This document shows positions 8,541 to 16,673 of a stretch of DNA of 64,000 bases, in pieces. The position numbers and the translations under genes are program-made. Origin of the DNA: Chloroflexota bacterium (lineage in GTDB: Bacteria; Chloroflexota; Chloroflexia; Chloroheliales; Chloroheliaceae); NCBI GenBank assembly GCA_028287745.1, contig JAQBPB010000133.1, positions 1 to 64,000 on the forward strand. Reading direction: 5' to 3'. The notes beneath the pieces are model-generated. The model did no database searches. It was not told the origin of the DNA and saw only the letters and a list, made by a program, of their open reading frames with translations. The stretch's first letter is position 1, and each line of letters starts with the position of its first letter.

Positions 8541-10133
8541 ATGTCAGACAGACCGAAACCGGTAGTTTTAATCGTATTGGATGGCTGGGGCTATAGTTCT
8601 AATCTTCATGGCAATGCTATCCAGGGCCACAGCCCGAACCTGGAACGCTATTTCCAGGATTATCCTCATACCTTTTTGAAAACCAGCGGCGAAGCGGTCG
8701 GCTTACCGGATGGGCAAATGGGCAATAGTGAGGTCGGCCACATGAATTTAGGGGCCGGGTTTATTGTTTACCAGCAATTTGTCCGGATTGACCTGGCAAT
8801 TCGCGATGGTTCCTTTTTCCAGAACCCGGCCCTGATAGACGCGATTGAACACGCTAAAAGGACCGGAGGCAACCTGCACCTGATGGGCTTAACCGGTACG
8901 GGCGGGGTCCATGCCCACTCCCGCCATTTATATGCTCTCCTGAAGCTGGCCCACGAGTCCGGCCTGAGCGGCGACCGCGTATTTATTCACGCCTTTATGG
9001 ACGGGCGCGATACCGCTCCTACTTCCGGTAAAGATTTCATTGCCAACCTGGAAAGCCAGTTGGCCGAATGGGGCGGGAAAATCGCCACGGTCTCGGGCCG
9101 CTATTACGCGATGGACCGCGACAACCGCTGGGACCGGGTAGAAAAAGCTTACCGGGCCATTACCCTGGGTGAAGGAAATACCGCCCCTTCGGCCGGACAG
9201 GCCCTGGAAGCAAGTTATGCGGCCGGTGTCACCGATGAATTCGTACTGCCAACGGTGATTATCAGGCCGGACGGCCAGCCCACCGCTACGGCCAAAGATG
9301 GAGATGCCATCATTTATTATAATTTCCGGTCCGACCGCGCCCGCGAATTAACCAAAGCTTTCGTAATGCCGGACGATAAATTTGGCCCCTTTACCCTGCC
9401 AGACGGAAAACCGGCCGGGTTCGCCCGCCCTCGCCAGTTACAAAATCTCTACTTTACGACCATGACCGAGTACCAGCAGGGCCTGCCGGTTAAGGTGGCC
9501 TTTGACTCAACCGATGTAAAATCGCCCCTGGCAAAAGTAGTCAGCGACGCCGGGTTGCGCCAGTTGCACATCGCGGAAACCGAGAAATATGCCCACGTGA
9601 CATTTTTCTTCAACGGCGGCCGGGAGCAGCCCTTCCCCAACGAGGACCGGGTGCTAATTTCTTCGCCCAGGGTGGCAACCTATGATCTGAAACCGGAAAT
9701 GAGTGCCGAGGAAGTAACGACGGCTTTACTGGAGCGGATTCACCAGGATACCTACGACTTTATTATCGTGAACTACGCCAACTTTGATATGGTCGGCCAT
9801 ACCGGCATACTGGATGCGGCCATCAGGGGCGGCGGAGTGGTCGACAACTGCATCCGTCAGGTGGTGGATGCCATCCTGGCTAAAGAAGGCGCGGTCCTTA
9901 TCACCGCCGACCACGGCAACGCCGAAATTATGATTGACCCGGAAACCGGCGGCCCTTTTACGGAGCATACGACTACCCCGGTCGAATGTATCCTGGTAGT
10001 ACCGGAAAGTTCGCCTTACCGGAATGCCCGGCTGAGAGAAGGCATCCTGGCGAATATTTCACCGACTTTGCTTCATTTGCTGCAACTGCCAAAGGCTCCC
10101 GAAATGACCGAGGATAGCCTGATCGAAGGCTGA
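8541..10133 (+). CDS. gpmI: 2,3-bisphosphoglycerate-independent phosphoglycerate mutase
   Basis: 530 residues, normal family length. It interconverts 3- and 2-phosphoglycerate in glycolysis and gluconeogenesis, in the cytosol, using two Mn2+ ions. Visible hallmarks: N-terminal metal site VLDGWG (Asp14), phosphoserine nucleophile Ser63 in GQMGNSEVGH, the HAFMDGRDT loop, the NFRSDRARE phosphatase-insert motif, and the C-terminal metal sites NYANFDMVGHTG and TADHGNAE (~455). The ATG has a strong GGAAGGAG ribosome site at 8529-8536. It is monocistronic: 540-bp promoter gap upstream and a strong hairpin downstream. Confidence 0.97.
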   Translation: MSDRPKPVVLIVLDGWGYSSNLHGNAIQGHSPNLERYFQDYPHTFLKTSGEAVGLPDGQMGNSEVGHMNLGAGFIVYQQFVRIDLAIRDGSFFQNPALIDAIEHAKRTGGNLHLMGLTGTGGVHAHSRHLYALLKLAHESGLSGDRVFIHAFMDGRDTAPTSGKDFIANLESQLAEWGGKIATVSGRYYAMDRDNRWDRVEKAYRAITLGEGNTAPSAGQALEASYAAGVTDEFVLPTVIIRPDGQPTATAKDGDAIIYYNFRSDRARELTKAFVMPDDKFGPFTLPDGKPAGFARPRQLQNLYFTTMTEYQQGLPVKVAFDSTDVKSPLAKVVSDAGLRQLHIAETEKYAHVTFFFNGGREQPFPNEDRVLISSPRVATYDLKPEMSAEEVTTALLERIHQDTYDFIIVNYANFDMVGHTGILDAAIRGGGVVDNCIRQVVDAILAKEGAVLITADHGNAEIMIDPETGGPFTEHTTTPVECILVVPESSPYRNARLREGILANISPTLLHLLQLPKAPEMTEDSLIEG

Positions 10134-10159
10134 TTTACAGGGCCGTACTGCTTTAATCA

Positions 10160-10208
10160 CCGGGGTAGGGTAACTAACGGGGCAAATTTGTACTTTACCC
10201 TACCCCGG
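10160..10208 (+). terminator. long hairpin terminator after gpmI
   Basis: A perfect 14-bp stem CCGGGGTAGGGTAA (10160-10173) with its complement at 10195-10208, 21-nt loop. The following T-tract is weak (TTTTATTTG about 12 nt on). Confidence 0.65.
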
Positions 10209-10310
10209 CTGCTTAAAGTTTTATTTGCCATTTAAGACGGAAATGTTAAAATGATGAGCATCTAGAGCAGTTTTGTTTTTTAATCCTAATTTGGAGCAAA
10301 AGTTAACACA

Positions 10311-11099
10311 GTGGAAAATAATGAACCGGTCCAAAAAACCGGCGTTCCGCCCAGGCAGCGCAATCTATCGGCGCGTTACGGCCAGTCTGATACAGCTAAC
10401 CTGGCCACCGGCCCGGTAGAAGATGATGTAATCCCGGCAATCAACCTGAAACACCCGGTTTTTCTATTAATTTCCAGTGTCGGGTTCGCCGCGCTTTATA
10501 CCGAAGTGCTTTTCTTCGCCGCGACTTACTACGGTAACAGCCTGGGTACTGGCTTGAATATAGCCCTGATGGCCGGGGTCTTTTTGCTCACTTTTGGTGT
10601 TATGTACACCTCGTTCACCCTGCCGCACCGCCAGTACCGGTCGCGTTTTAACAACTATTCGCCGATCATCTTCCTGGCGACCCAGTGGACAATGGCTATC
10701 ATGATGATCCTGGCCGTGACCGGCCTGGCTTTTGTCGCTGGTATTTTCCTTGTCGATGGGAAGCTAGACGCGGTCGGGGAGTTACTACGCTCTTATGCGC
10801 TCTACTCTATCGTAGCCATGATTGTCATTCACGGCCTGGTGATTATCGTGCGCTATATCCGCTTCCTGTACGAACGTGAAATGCACGAGTCTTATAAAAT
10901 CGTCAGCCTGACAGGTGTCCTGGCGGTTGTGATACTGGTCGTCACTCTTTTCCTGTTCCAGTTCGACCTGGGCCGTATGGGCGGCAACCTGCCAAACCAG
11001 GGCTGGCTAGCGTTACACCTGAGCATCCGCGATATAACCCTTATAGGGTTGACCTTTTTCGCCTTCCTCTGGCATGGTACGGCCCTGGCCGACCACTAA
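10311..11099 (+). CDS. six-TM integral membrane protein, unknown function
   Basis: 262 residues from a GTG start (GGAG 16 nt upstream; the ATG at 10320 is an alternative). The first ~40 residues are polar; then six hydrophobic helices follow at about 45-70, 78-100, 115-145, 158-182, 195-215 and 235-258. The spacing and the conserved-looking HGLVIIVRYIRF and RDITLIGLTFFAFLWHGTA segments loosely recall heme-copper oxidase subunit III or cytochrome-b-like helices, but no oxidase subunit I/II gene is nearby and no heme-ligand pair can be assigned. Isolated between two terminators, so a single-gene unit. Confidence 0.75.
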   Translation: MENNEPVQKTGVPPRQRNLSARYGQSDTANLATGPVEDDVIPAINLKHPVFLLISSVGFAALYTEVLFFAATYYGNSLGTGLNIALMAGVFLLTFGVMYTSFTLPHRQYRSRFNNYSPIIFLATQWTMAIMMILAVTGLAFVAGIFLVDGKLDAVGELLRSYALYSIVAMIVIHGLVIIVRYIRFLYEREMHESYKIVSLTGVLAVVILVVTLFLFQFDLGRMGGNLPNQGWLALHLSIRDITLIGLTFFAFLWHGTALADH

Positions 11100-11140
11100 T
11101 TCCCGGAGTTTGTAAAGCAGCTTCAAATTTCAATGGTTTT

Positions 11141-11186
11141 AAAAGGACCAGGGCCAGTTGATGAAACACTGGCCCTGGTCCTTTTT
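11141..11186. terminator. bidirectional intrinsic terminator
   Basis: A 17-bp stem AAAAGGACCAGGGCCAG (11141-11157) with its complement at 11169-11185 and runs of A and T on either side. It serves both the plus gene ending at 11099 and the minus gene ending at 11192. Confidence 0.85.
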
Positions 11187-11191
11187 GGTAA

Positions 11192-11665
11192 TTAAATTCC
11201 GTACCAGGGTTCCGCCGCCAGGTCTTTTTCGAAAATTCCCCGGTCCTCGGCAAGTTTGATTTGTTGGGCTTGAATCTGGGCCAGGTTCAGGTAATGCTGG
11301 GCTTCGGTTTTATCACCCCCGGCAGCCAGGGCCCGCCCCATCGCTTCATAGGCGTACCCAAGGTCAAAATCACCAAAGTTATTTTCCTGGCAAATTTCCA
11401 GGCTCCGCCGGGCATGATGCAAGGCCGGACCGGGCTGGTTGAGTACCGCATAGGCACGTGAAATTAGCCACTCGCCCCGCGCCTGATTTACCGCCGTCCC
11501 GACCTCACCCCAGTGATAGCAAGAAGCATGGGCGGCTTTAACCATCTTTTCGTCCTCTTCCGGGCTGCGGTCGGTTTTCTCCAAAAGCTTCCAGACCCGA
11601 TTGTGGAGTTCAATGCCAAAAAACTTATGCGCTGACTGCTCGGTAAATCTTTTTTCTTCTGACAT
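11192..11665 (-). CDS. small TPR-like protein
   Basis: 157 residues, all helical by eye, with no signal peptide or TM segment. Repeated helix pairs at about 45-75 (SCYHWGEVGTAVNQARGEWL), 80-110 (AYAVLNQPGPALHHARRSLE) and 115-150 (GYAYEAMGRALAAGGDKTEA) fit tetratricopeptide repeats. It likely acts as a protein-interaction scaffold; partner unknown. Single-gene unit on the minus strand, sharing a terminator with the convergent membrane protein gene. Confidence 0.75.
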   Translation of the reverse strand: MSEEKRFTEQSAHKFFGIELHNRVWKLLEKTDRSPEEDEKMVKAAHASCYHWGEVGTAVNQARGEWLISRAYAVLNQPGPALHHARRSLEICQENNFGDFDLGYAYEAMGRALAAGGDKTEAQHYLNLAQIQAQQIKLAEDRGIFEKDLAAEPWYGI

Positions 11666-11820
11666 TACACTTACCTTTCTCGATCAGGCTACCCGGATTG
11701 CCTATACCGGAGCCTTTCTTAAAACATAAGGGTGGACGGTGAGCCAGTACCCTGGACTTACGGTCCGCAACATCTTTTTACTACTTTTTCCGGTTAATCG
11801 CACTATTTTTTACCGCCCGG

Positions 11821-12519
11821 TTAAACTTCACGGGTAAGAGTAAAACCCCAGACCTCTGCTGCGCCTTTTGCCTTGAGGACCCGGGCGCACTCGTTCAGGG
11901 TTGACCCGCTGGTACAGACGTCATCAAACAGGAGAATTTTCATATTGCTGATTTCAGGGCCTTGCCAGCTAAAGGCGTTCCTGACATTTTGAGAACGGTT
12001 TCCACCGCCAACCTGTAACTGGGACGGAGTATAGCGCTCGCGCCGCAGCCACCCGGTCCGGTAAGTCAGGTTGCTCAGGGCCGCGAAAGGCTCCGCCACG
12101 ATAGCCGCCTGGTTGTAGCCTCTTTTGTGTTCCCGTAAAGGATGTAAGGGCACCGGCATCAATAAATCGAAATTGTTTGACAACCCAAAACGGGCGAATG
12201 CCTCGGCTGCTTCCTGGCCTGACCATGTCCGCAAAGTATAAACTCCCCGGTATTTCAGGCGTAAGACTGCTTCGCGACCGGCCCCGGTATGCCAGAAGAC
12301 CGACCGGACCCCATCCAGCGCCCGCGCCCTTCCCGGTAACCGGCACAAACTGCCCTGGCAGTGCCGGTCTTTCAAAGGCATGGCGCAGGTGTGGCAAAAA
12401 GGCTCTTCGATATAAGGTAAGGCCGTCCGGCAACCGGAATGGACGACAGCACCGGCCTGCTTGCAGACCAGGCAGCGGGTCGGATAGAAAAATTCGGCCA
12501 GTTTGCTTAGTATTTCCAA
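11821..12519 (-). CDS. comF: ComF family protein (zinc-finger phosphoribosyltransferase-like)
   Basis: 232 residues, usual ComF length. ComF proteins support DNA uptake in naturally competent bacteria and have other DNA-repair links. The N-terminal zinc-binding region shows Cys pairs CLVC and CHTC plus CQGSLC. The C-terminal half is a PRT fold with the PRPP loop FDDVCTSGSTLNEC (~196-211) preceded by PVPLHPLREHKRGYNQA, the ComF signature around residues 120-140. The downstream minus gene is separated by 155 bp; the upstream minus gene ends only 44 bp before this start, so they may share a transcript. Confidence 0.93.
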   Translation of the reverse strand: MEILSKLAEFFYPTRCLVCKQAGAVVHSGCRTALPYIEEPFCHTCAMPLKDRHCQGSLCRLPGRARALDGVRSVFWHTGAGREAVLRLKYRGVYTLRTWSGQEAAEAFARFGLSNNFDLLMPVPLHPLREHKRGYNQAAIVAEPFAALSNLTYRTGWLRRERYTPSQLQVGGGNRSQNVRNAFSWQGPEISNMKILLFDDVCTSGSTLNECARVLKAKGAAEVWGFTLTREV

Positions 12520-12562
12520 AACTTAGCCTTACCTCACCTTCCCGCTGCCTTATAGGCTCCGG

Positions 12563-13567
12563 TTAACTAACTTTCACCAGTTGCTTGCCAAAATTTTCGC
12601 CTTTAAGCATCCCAATGAAAGCTTTAGGAGCGTTTTCCAGCCCTTCGGTAATAGTTTCGCGGTATTTCAGCTTGCCCTCGGCAACCCACTTGCTGAGTTG
12701 GTCCAGCGCTTCCGGCCAGCTCTGGGGGAATTCGCTGACAATAAAGCCCTGCACTCTCAAGCGCATCGTCAGAAAAACCCGGTAATTTTTAAGCCCGTAG
12801 GGTTCAGTGGCGTTGTATTCGGAGATGAGCCCACACACGGGAATACGCCCAAAGGGGTTCATCTGGCGCAGGACGGCATCCAGGATGGGGCCACCCACGT
12901 TTTCAAAGTAGACATCAACCCCATTCGGGGTGGCCTTTTTCAAATTAGCGTAAAAATCAGGCGCTTTATAATCAATGCATTCATCAAAACCCAGTTCCTG
13001 CACAACATAGTCGCACTTGTCTTTGCCCCCGGCAATCCCGACCACCCGGCAGCCTTTTAATTTGGCTAACTGCCCGGCCACGCTGCCGACCGCCCCGGAC
13101 GCCGCCGAAACGACCACATTTTCGCCTTCTTTTAATTGGGCTATTTCAAAAAGACCTACCCAGGCCGTCACACCCGGCATACCGGCCGTACCCAGGTAGG
13201 CGGTTAGTGGGATTAATTCCGGGTCAACCCTGCGCAACTCTTTGCCGTCACTGACCACGTATTTCTGCCAGCCCGCGTTACTGGCTACCGTATCGCCCGG
13301 CTGAAACCTGGGGTTGTTGGACTCGACTACTTCGCTCAAGGTGCCGCCCACCATGACCTGACCAATCTCAACTTTGGCCGAATAGGATTTCGTGTCATCC
13401 ATCCGGTTGCGCATGTAGGGGTCCACCGACAGGTAAAGAGTTTTGAGCAGCACTTCACCTTCACCCGGTTTGGGGCAATCCGTTTCAACAAGTTTAAAAT
13501 CGCTTTCCTGGACCCAGCCTTTTGGCCGGTTTGCCAGCACCAACTTAACATTTTTATCAGTCATCAA
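12563..13567 (-). CDS. NADP-dependent medium-chain reductase (prostaglandin/alkenal reductase type)
   Basis: 334 residues. This MDR subgroup reduces alpha,beta-unsaturated ketones and aldehydes with NADPH and lacks the catalytic zinc. The N-terminus carries ANRPKGWVQESDFKLVE and PYMRNRMDD, typical of the CurA/YncB/leukotriene-B4-dehydrogenase group. The Rossmann motif AASGAVGSVAG sits near 153-163 and the FENVGG motif near 220. Divergent from the LLM oxidoreductase at 13760 across a 192-bp gap, an arrangement that suggests a shared regulator. Confidence 0.9.
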   Translation of the reverse strand: MMTDKNVKLVLANRPKGWVQESDFKLVETDCPKPGEGEVLLKTLYLSVDPYMRNRMDDTKSYSAKVEIGQVMVGGTLSEVVESNNPRFQPGDTVASNAGWQKYVVSDGKELRRVDPELIPLTAYLGTAGMPGVTAWVGLFEIAQLKEGENVVVSAASGAVGSVAGQLAKLKGCRVVGIAGGKDKCDYVVQELGFDECIDYKAPDFYANLKKATPNGVDVYFENVGGPILDAVLRQMNPFGRIPVCGLISEYNATEPYGLKNYRVFLTMRLRVQGFIVSEFPQSWPEALDQLSKWVAEGKLKYRETITEGLENAPKAFIGMLKGENFGKQLVKVS

Positions 13568-13683
13568 TTAGGGCCTTTCTTAGTTTATTGTGGCTTAAGT
13601 AAAGAGTAATGAATAAATTTAGATTGATTATAACTGCAAACCGGTTTTTTTTCCTTTTTATGCGTTTAGCCAAACTTTTTAGG

Positions 13684-13717
13684 TTGACACTAACTTCAGA
13701 TTAATCTACCATTAATC
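13684..13717 (+). promoter_or_regulatory. promoter with overlapping operator-like inverted repeat upstream of the LLM oxidoreductase
   Basis: Plus strand: -35 TTGACA (13684-13689), 17-nt spacer, -10 TACCAT (13707-13712). A perfect 7-bp inverted repeat GATTAAT-N5-ATTAATC (13699-13717) overlaps the -10 and its downstream edge, as expected for a repressor site. The cognate regulator is not in the window next to it. Confidence 0.55.
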
Positions 13718-13759
13718 AAATTTGATAAGATAAAGCCTATAGCTAAATGAAAGGCTAAA

Positions 13760-14692
13760 ATGATCGAAGTTGCTTTAATGGTGGAAGGACAAAATGACCT
13801 GAACTGGCCGCGCTGGCAACGCATCGCCCGGGCCGCCGAAGACCTTGGCTTCGTAGGACTGTATCGTTCGGACCATTATATCAATCCTGAACCACCCGAT
13901 AAAGACTCGTTAGAATTATGGGTTTCGCTCACCTGGCTGGCTAGTCACACTAAACGTATTGAATTTGGACCCCTGGTAAGCCCGGTCTCCTTCCGCCAGC
14001 CCACCATGACTGCCCGGATGGCCAGTGCCGTAGACGACCTTTCAGGTGGCCGGTTGACCCTGGGGTTAGGCGCAGGCTGGCAGGAGCGCGAGCATAAAAA
14101 CTATGGCTGGGAATTATTGGACCTGCCAGAACGCTTCCAGCGGTTCGAAGAGGGCCTGGAAGTAATTTCAAGCCTGCTTAACAGCGACCAGCCGGTGCAT
14201 TTTGAAGGCAAGTACTATCACCTAAACGATGCCATTCTACTGCCTCGCCCGGCCCGGCCCGGTGGCCCGCCTATTTTAATCGGCGGTAACGGCCCCAGAA
14301 AAACTTTACCACTGGTCGCCCGTTACGCGCAGGAATGGAACGCGGTCTTCAATACCCCTGAAAATGTTAAAGGATTAAACGCCGAACTTGACCGGCTATT
14401 GGAAGCGCAGGGCCGCGCCAAAACCGAGGTGCGCCGTTCGCTCATGACCCGCCTGGTCTATGGCAAGGACGAGGCCGCTTTTAATGATAAAATAAAGGCG
14501 ATTGGCCGCAGCGAAGAAGAACTTAAAAAGTCGGGTATTGTAATCGGGAATGCCAGCCAGGTAGTAGAACACCTGGGCCGTATGGCCGAAGCAGGGGTCC
14601 AGCGAACGATGCTGCAATGGATCGAAATTGACGATATGGCCGGCCTGGAAGCTTTTGCCAGGGATGTTTTACCCCAGGTAAAGGGTAGTTAA
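13760..14692 (+). CDS. LLM-class (luciferase-like) F420-dependent oxidoreductase
   Basis: 310 residues, single TIM-barrel domain. Members use deazaflavin F420 or FMN; the F420 assignment is inferred from resemblance to the actinobacterial/Chloroflexota subgroup. Visible features: N-terminal beta1 EVALMVEGQNDLNWP, the YRSDHY active-site loop near residue 35-40, the glycine-rich LTLGLGAGWQEREH segment (~95-108) and PILIGGNGPRKTL (~170-182). The next gene begins 3 nt after the stop, so the two are translationally close and form an operon, possibly extending into the sigma-factor genes. Confidence 0.92.
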   Translation: MIEVALMVEGQNDLNWPRWQRIARAAEDLGFVGLYRSDHYINPEPPDKDSLELWVSLTWLASHTKRIEFGPLVSPVSFRQPTMTARMASAVDDLSGGRLTLGLGAGWQEREHKNYGWELLDLPERFQRFEEGLEVISSLLNSDQPVHFEGKYYHLNDAILLPRPARPGGPPILIGGNGPRKTLPLVARYAQEWNAVFNTPENVKGLNAELDRLLEAQGRAKTEVRRSLMTRLVYGKDEAAFNDKIKAIGRSEEELKKSGIVIGNASQVVEHLGRMAEAGVQRTMLQWIEIDDMAGLEAFARDVLPQVKGS

Positions 14693-14694
14693 AT

Positions 14695-15216
14695 ATGGGA
14701 CAATCTCGACCTATTCCTGACTCTTACTGGGTTAATCCTGACTTCCTGGCCGGGGAGTATCCCGGTTCGCGCCACGAAAGCGAGTCACGGGAAAAATTGC
14801 GAAACCTGTTACAGTCCGGAGTTAACTTCTTTCTCGACCTGACGGAAGAAGTCGAGAGGAACGTATCGCTCAAGCCTTACCAGGCTTTTCTTATGGAAGA
14901 AGCCGCCAAAAGCGGCCGCAAGGTCGAATACCGGCGTATACCTATCCGGGATGTCGAAGTACCGGACCAGGCTACTATGACAAAAATTTTGGATACCCTG
15001 GATGCCGCCCTCGCGGCCGGTAAAAAGGTTTATGTCCACTGCTGGGGTGGCATTGGCCGGACCGGTACGGTGGTGGGCTGTTACATGGTCCGGCACGGGA
15101 TGGCGGGAGAAGCGGCTATTCGGAAAATCGCGGAACTGCGCAAAGGCACCCCCGATGAATGGAAAACCGCCCCGCAGACCCAGGCCCAACGAAGCATGAT
15201 CTTAAATTGGCAATAA
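14695..15216 (+). CDS. dual-specificity/tyrosine phosphatase-like Cys-phosphatase
   Basis: 173 residues. Contains the P-loop HCWGGIGRTG with nucleophile Cys116 and phosphate-binding Arg122; the general acid is probably an Asp in IRDVEVPD upstream. The N-terminus YWVNPDFLAGEYPGS resembles the YxV.......Y/GEYP start of bacterial DSP-like proteins. Substrate unknown. It starts 2 nt after the LLM oxidoreductase stop, and the ECF sigma gene starts 30 nt downstream, so it may belong to the same transcript as the sigma/anti-sigma/CHAT set; a regulatory link is possible but not shown. Confidence 0.9.
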   Translation: MGQSRPIPDSYWVNPDFLAGEYPGSRHESESREKLRNLLQSGVNFFLDLTEEVERNVSLKPYQAFLMEEAAKSGRKVEYRRIPIRDVEVPDQATMTKILDTLDAALAAGKKVYVHCWGGIGRTGTVVGCYMVRHGMAGEAAIRKIAELRKGTPDEWKTAPQTQAQRSMILNWQ

Positions 15217-15246
15217 AACAACGACGCAGCATAAACCTAACTTCAG

Positions 15247-15843
15247 ATGAAATATGAACTCACAACCGACGACTCGATTTTAATCGAAAAATGCCTGACC
15301 GGGGAGGAAACTGCCTGGGAAACGCTTATAACCAAGTACGAACGGCTGGTTTACGCGACCTGCCGCCGTTATGGTTTGCAGCAAGCCGAAGCGGAAGACG
15401 TTTTTGGCCGGGTTTGCCTGACCTTGCTCCAGCACCTCGAAAAACTGAATGACCGGGCCAGGCTGGCTTCCTGGCTAATTACCGTTACCAGCCGGGAGTG
15501 TTGGCACCTGCGCAAAGTTACCGATTTAACCCTCCAATCCGCCCGGCTGGAAGACGATACCTCTAAAAATAGCATCGATGAAGTCGAAGACGATTCTTTA
15601 CTGCCGGAAGAAGTATTACTTCAACTGGAACAGCAGCAGCAGGTCCGCGACAGTTTCAACCAGCTTCAGGAACGCTGCCGCCGGTTACTCTGGTACCTTT
15701 TTTACGACCCGGGCAAACCCTCCTATACCCAGATTGCAAACTACCTGTCCATGCCGGTAGCCAGCATCGGACCGAACCGGATACGCTGCCTGGATAAGCT
15801 GCGGATTAGTCTTAAAAAATTGCAGGAAAACTTGCCTCTTTAA
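15247..15843 (+). CDS. ECF-type sigma-70 family RNA polymerase sigma factor
   Basis: 198 residues with only regions 2 and 4. Region 2 is seen at ~20-85 (YERLVYATCRRYG, AEDVFGRVCLTLLQHL, LASWLITVTSRECW). Region 4 is at ~130-190 (ERCRRLLWYLFYD, SYTQIANYLSMPVASIGPNRIRCLDKLR), a helix-turn-helix expected to read the -35. An acidic linker (~100-120, DEVEDDSLLPEE) joins them. No clear Shine-Dalgarno precedes the ATG. The anti-sigma gene follows after 167 bp and the CHAT gene after that; sigma, anti-sigma and protease-like sensor together suggest a self-contained stress or signal response. Confidence 0.93.
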   Translation: MKYELTTDDSILIEKCLTGEETAWETLITKYERLVYATCRRYGLQQAEAEDVFGRVCLTLLQHLEKLNDRARLASWLITVTSRECWHLRKVTDLTLQSARLEDDTSKNSIDEVEDDSLLPEEVLLQLEQQQQVRDSFNQLQERCRRLLWYLFYDPGKPSYTQIANYLSMPVASIGPNRIRCLDKLRISLKKLQENLPL

Positions 15844-15878
15844 TCGTATTTTTTTCCTTTTCCTGCGCTCAATTTAGT

Positions 15879-15903
15879 AGAACCATTCTGAAATCAACCG
15901 TTT
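15879..15903 (+). promoter_or_regulatory. possible ECF-type promoter upstream of the anti-sigma gene
   Basis: AGAACC (15879-15884), 14-nt spacer, CGTTT (15899-15903). This resembles the GAAC...CGT layout of ECF promoters, although the spacer is slightly short. If real it would let the sigma factor drive the anti-sigma and CHAT genes. Confidence 0.3.
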
Positions 15904-16010
15904 AACTCAAACCAAGAAACCTTACAAAAATTGATTTTCATAGTAACAAGTACCGCCGAAATATATTAAACGAGCAATTAAAATATATAATATTAAGCAG
16001 GGAAATCACC

Positions 16011-16661
16011 ATGACACATCAAAAGTGTGTAAGCACCGAAAATATATATAATTTTGTCCAGGGTTTGCTGGATGATACGGCCGAACAACAGACCAGGCAG
16101 CACCTGGATGATTGCCCACGCTGCCGGTCCAGGCAAGCCGAAGCCAGCCGGTTAATTCAGTTTATCGAAGATGATGCCAGAATAGAGGTTCCCTCGCGGG
16201 CCCACCAGCGCAGCGTGGCTTTTTTTCGGCCCTGGTATGAAACTCGCCTGCGCGAAACCCCGGCCAGCCCTGCTACTGGCCTGAAGAAAATCCTGGCCCG
16301 GCTGATTACCGATACTCGCAATTTGCCCGGTTTAAACGCGCCAATAGTTGCCGGGCTACGCAGTACCGCCTTTCTGAATCGTACCTTTCAAATGTTATAC
16401 AGTCTGGACGAGGGCCGGGTTGAAGTAGACCTCAAAATCAGCCAGACCAGTACCGTGGGCCATTTCAATATGCTGGGTCAGGTAGTCGGATTGGAAGGCT
16501 GCACCTGCCAGGTTGAATTGGTTACTCCCAAAAATAAGGTTTTACCGGGTAACCTGGACGAAACCTTTACCTTCCAATTTCAGGACTTACCGGCCGGCAG
16601 CTATAGTCTCAACATCTCCTGCGGACAGGAAACTTTTGAGATTACGTCAATTGTCCTGTAA
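16011..16661 (+). CDS. soluble zinc-binding anti-sigma factor (ZAS type)
   Basis: 216 residues. The N-terminal anti-sigma domain has His31-x3-Cys35-x2-Cys38 (QHLDDCPRC), the ZAS/zf-HC2 signature that wraps around ECF sigma factors. There is no TM helix, unlike most such anti-sigma factors. A linker (~75-120) leads to a C-terminal beta-rich domain of ~90 residues (TVGHFNMLGQVVGLE ... LPAGSYSLNISCGQE) resembling a carboxypeptidase-regulatory or SpaA-like beta-sandwich. It ends 12 nt before the CHAT gene, so they are co-translated. Being cytosolic, it could be released by proteolysis or by ligand binding to the C-terminal domain; both are inference. Confidence 0.88.
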   Translation: MTHQKCVSTENIYNFVQGLLDDTAEQQTRQHLDDCPRCRSRQAEASRLIQFIEDDARIEVPSRAHQRSVAFFRPWYETRLRETPASPATGLKKILARLITDTRNLPGLNAPIVAGLRSTAFLNRTFQMLYSLDEGRVEVDLKISQTSTVGHFNMLGQVVGLEGCTCQVELVTPKNKVLPGNLDETFTFQFQDLPAGSYSLNISCGQETFEITSIVL

Positions 16662-16673
16662 AGCTAAAAGCAA

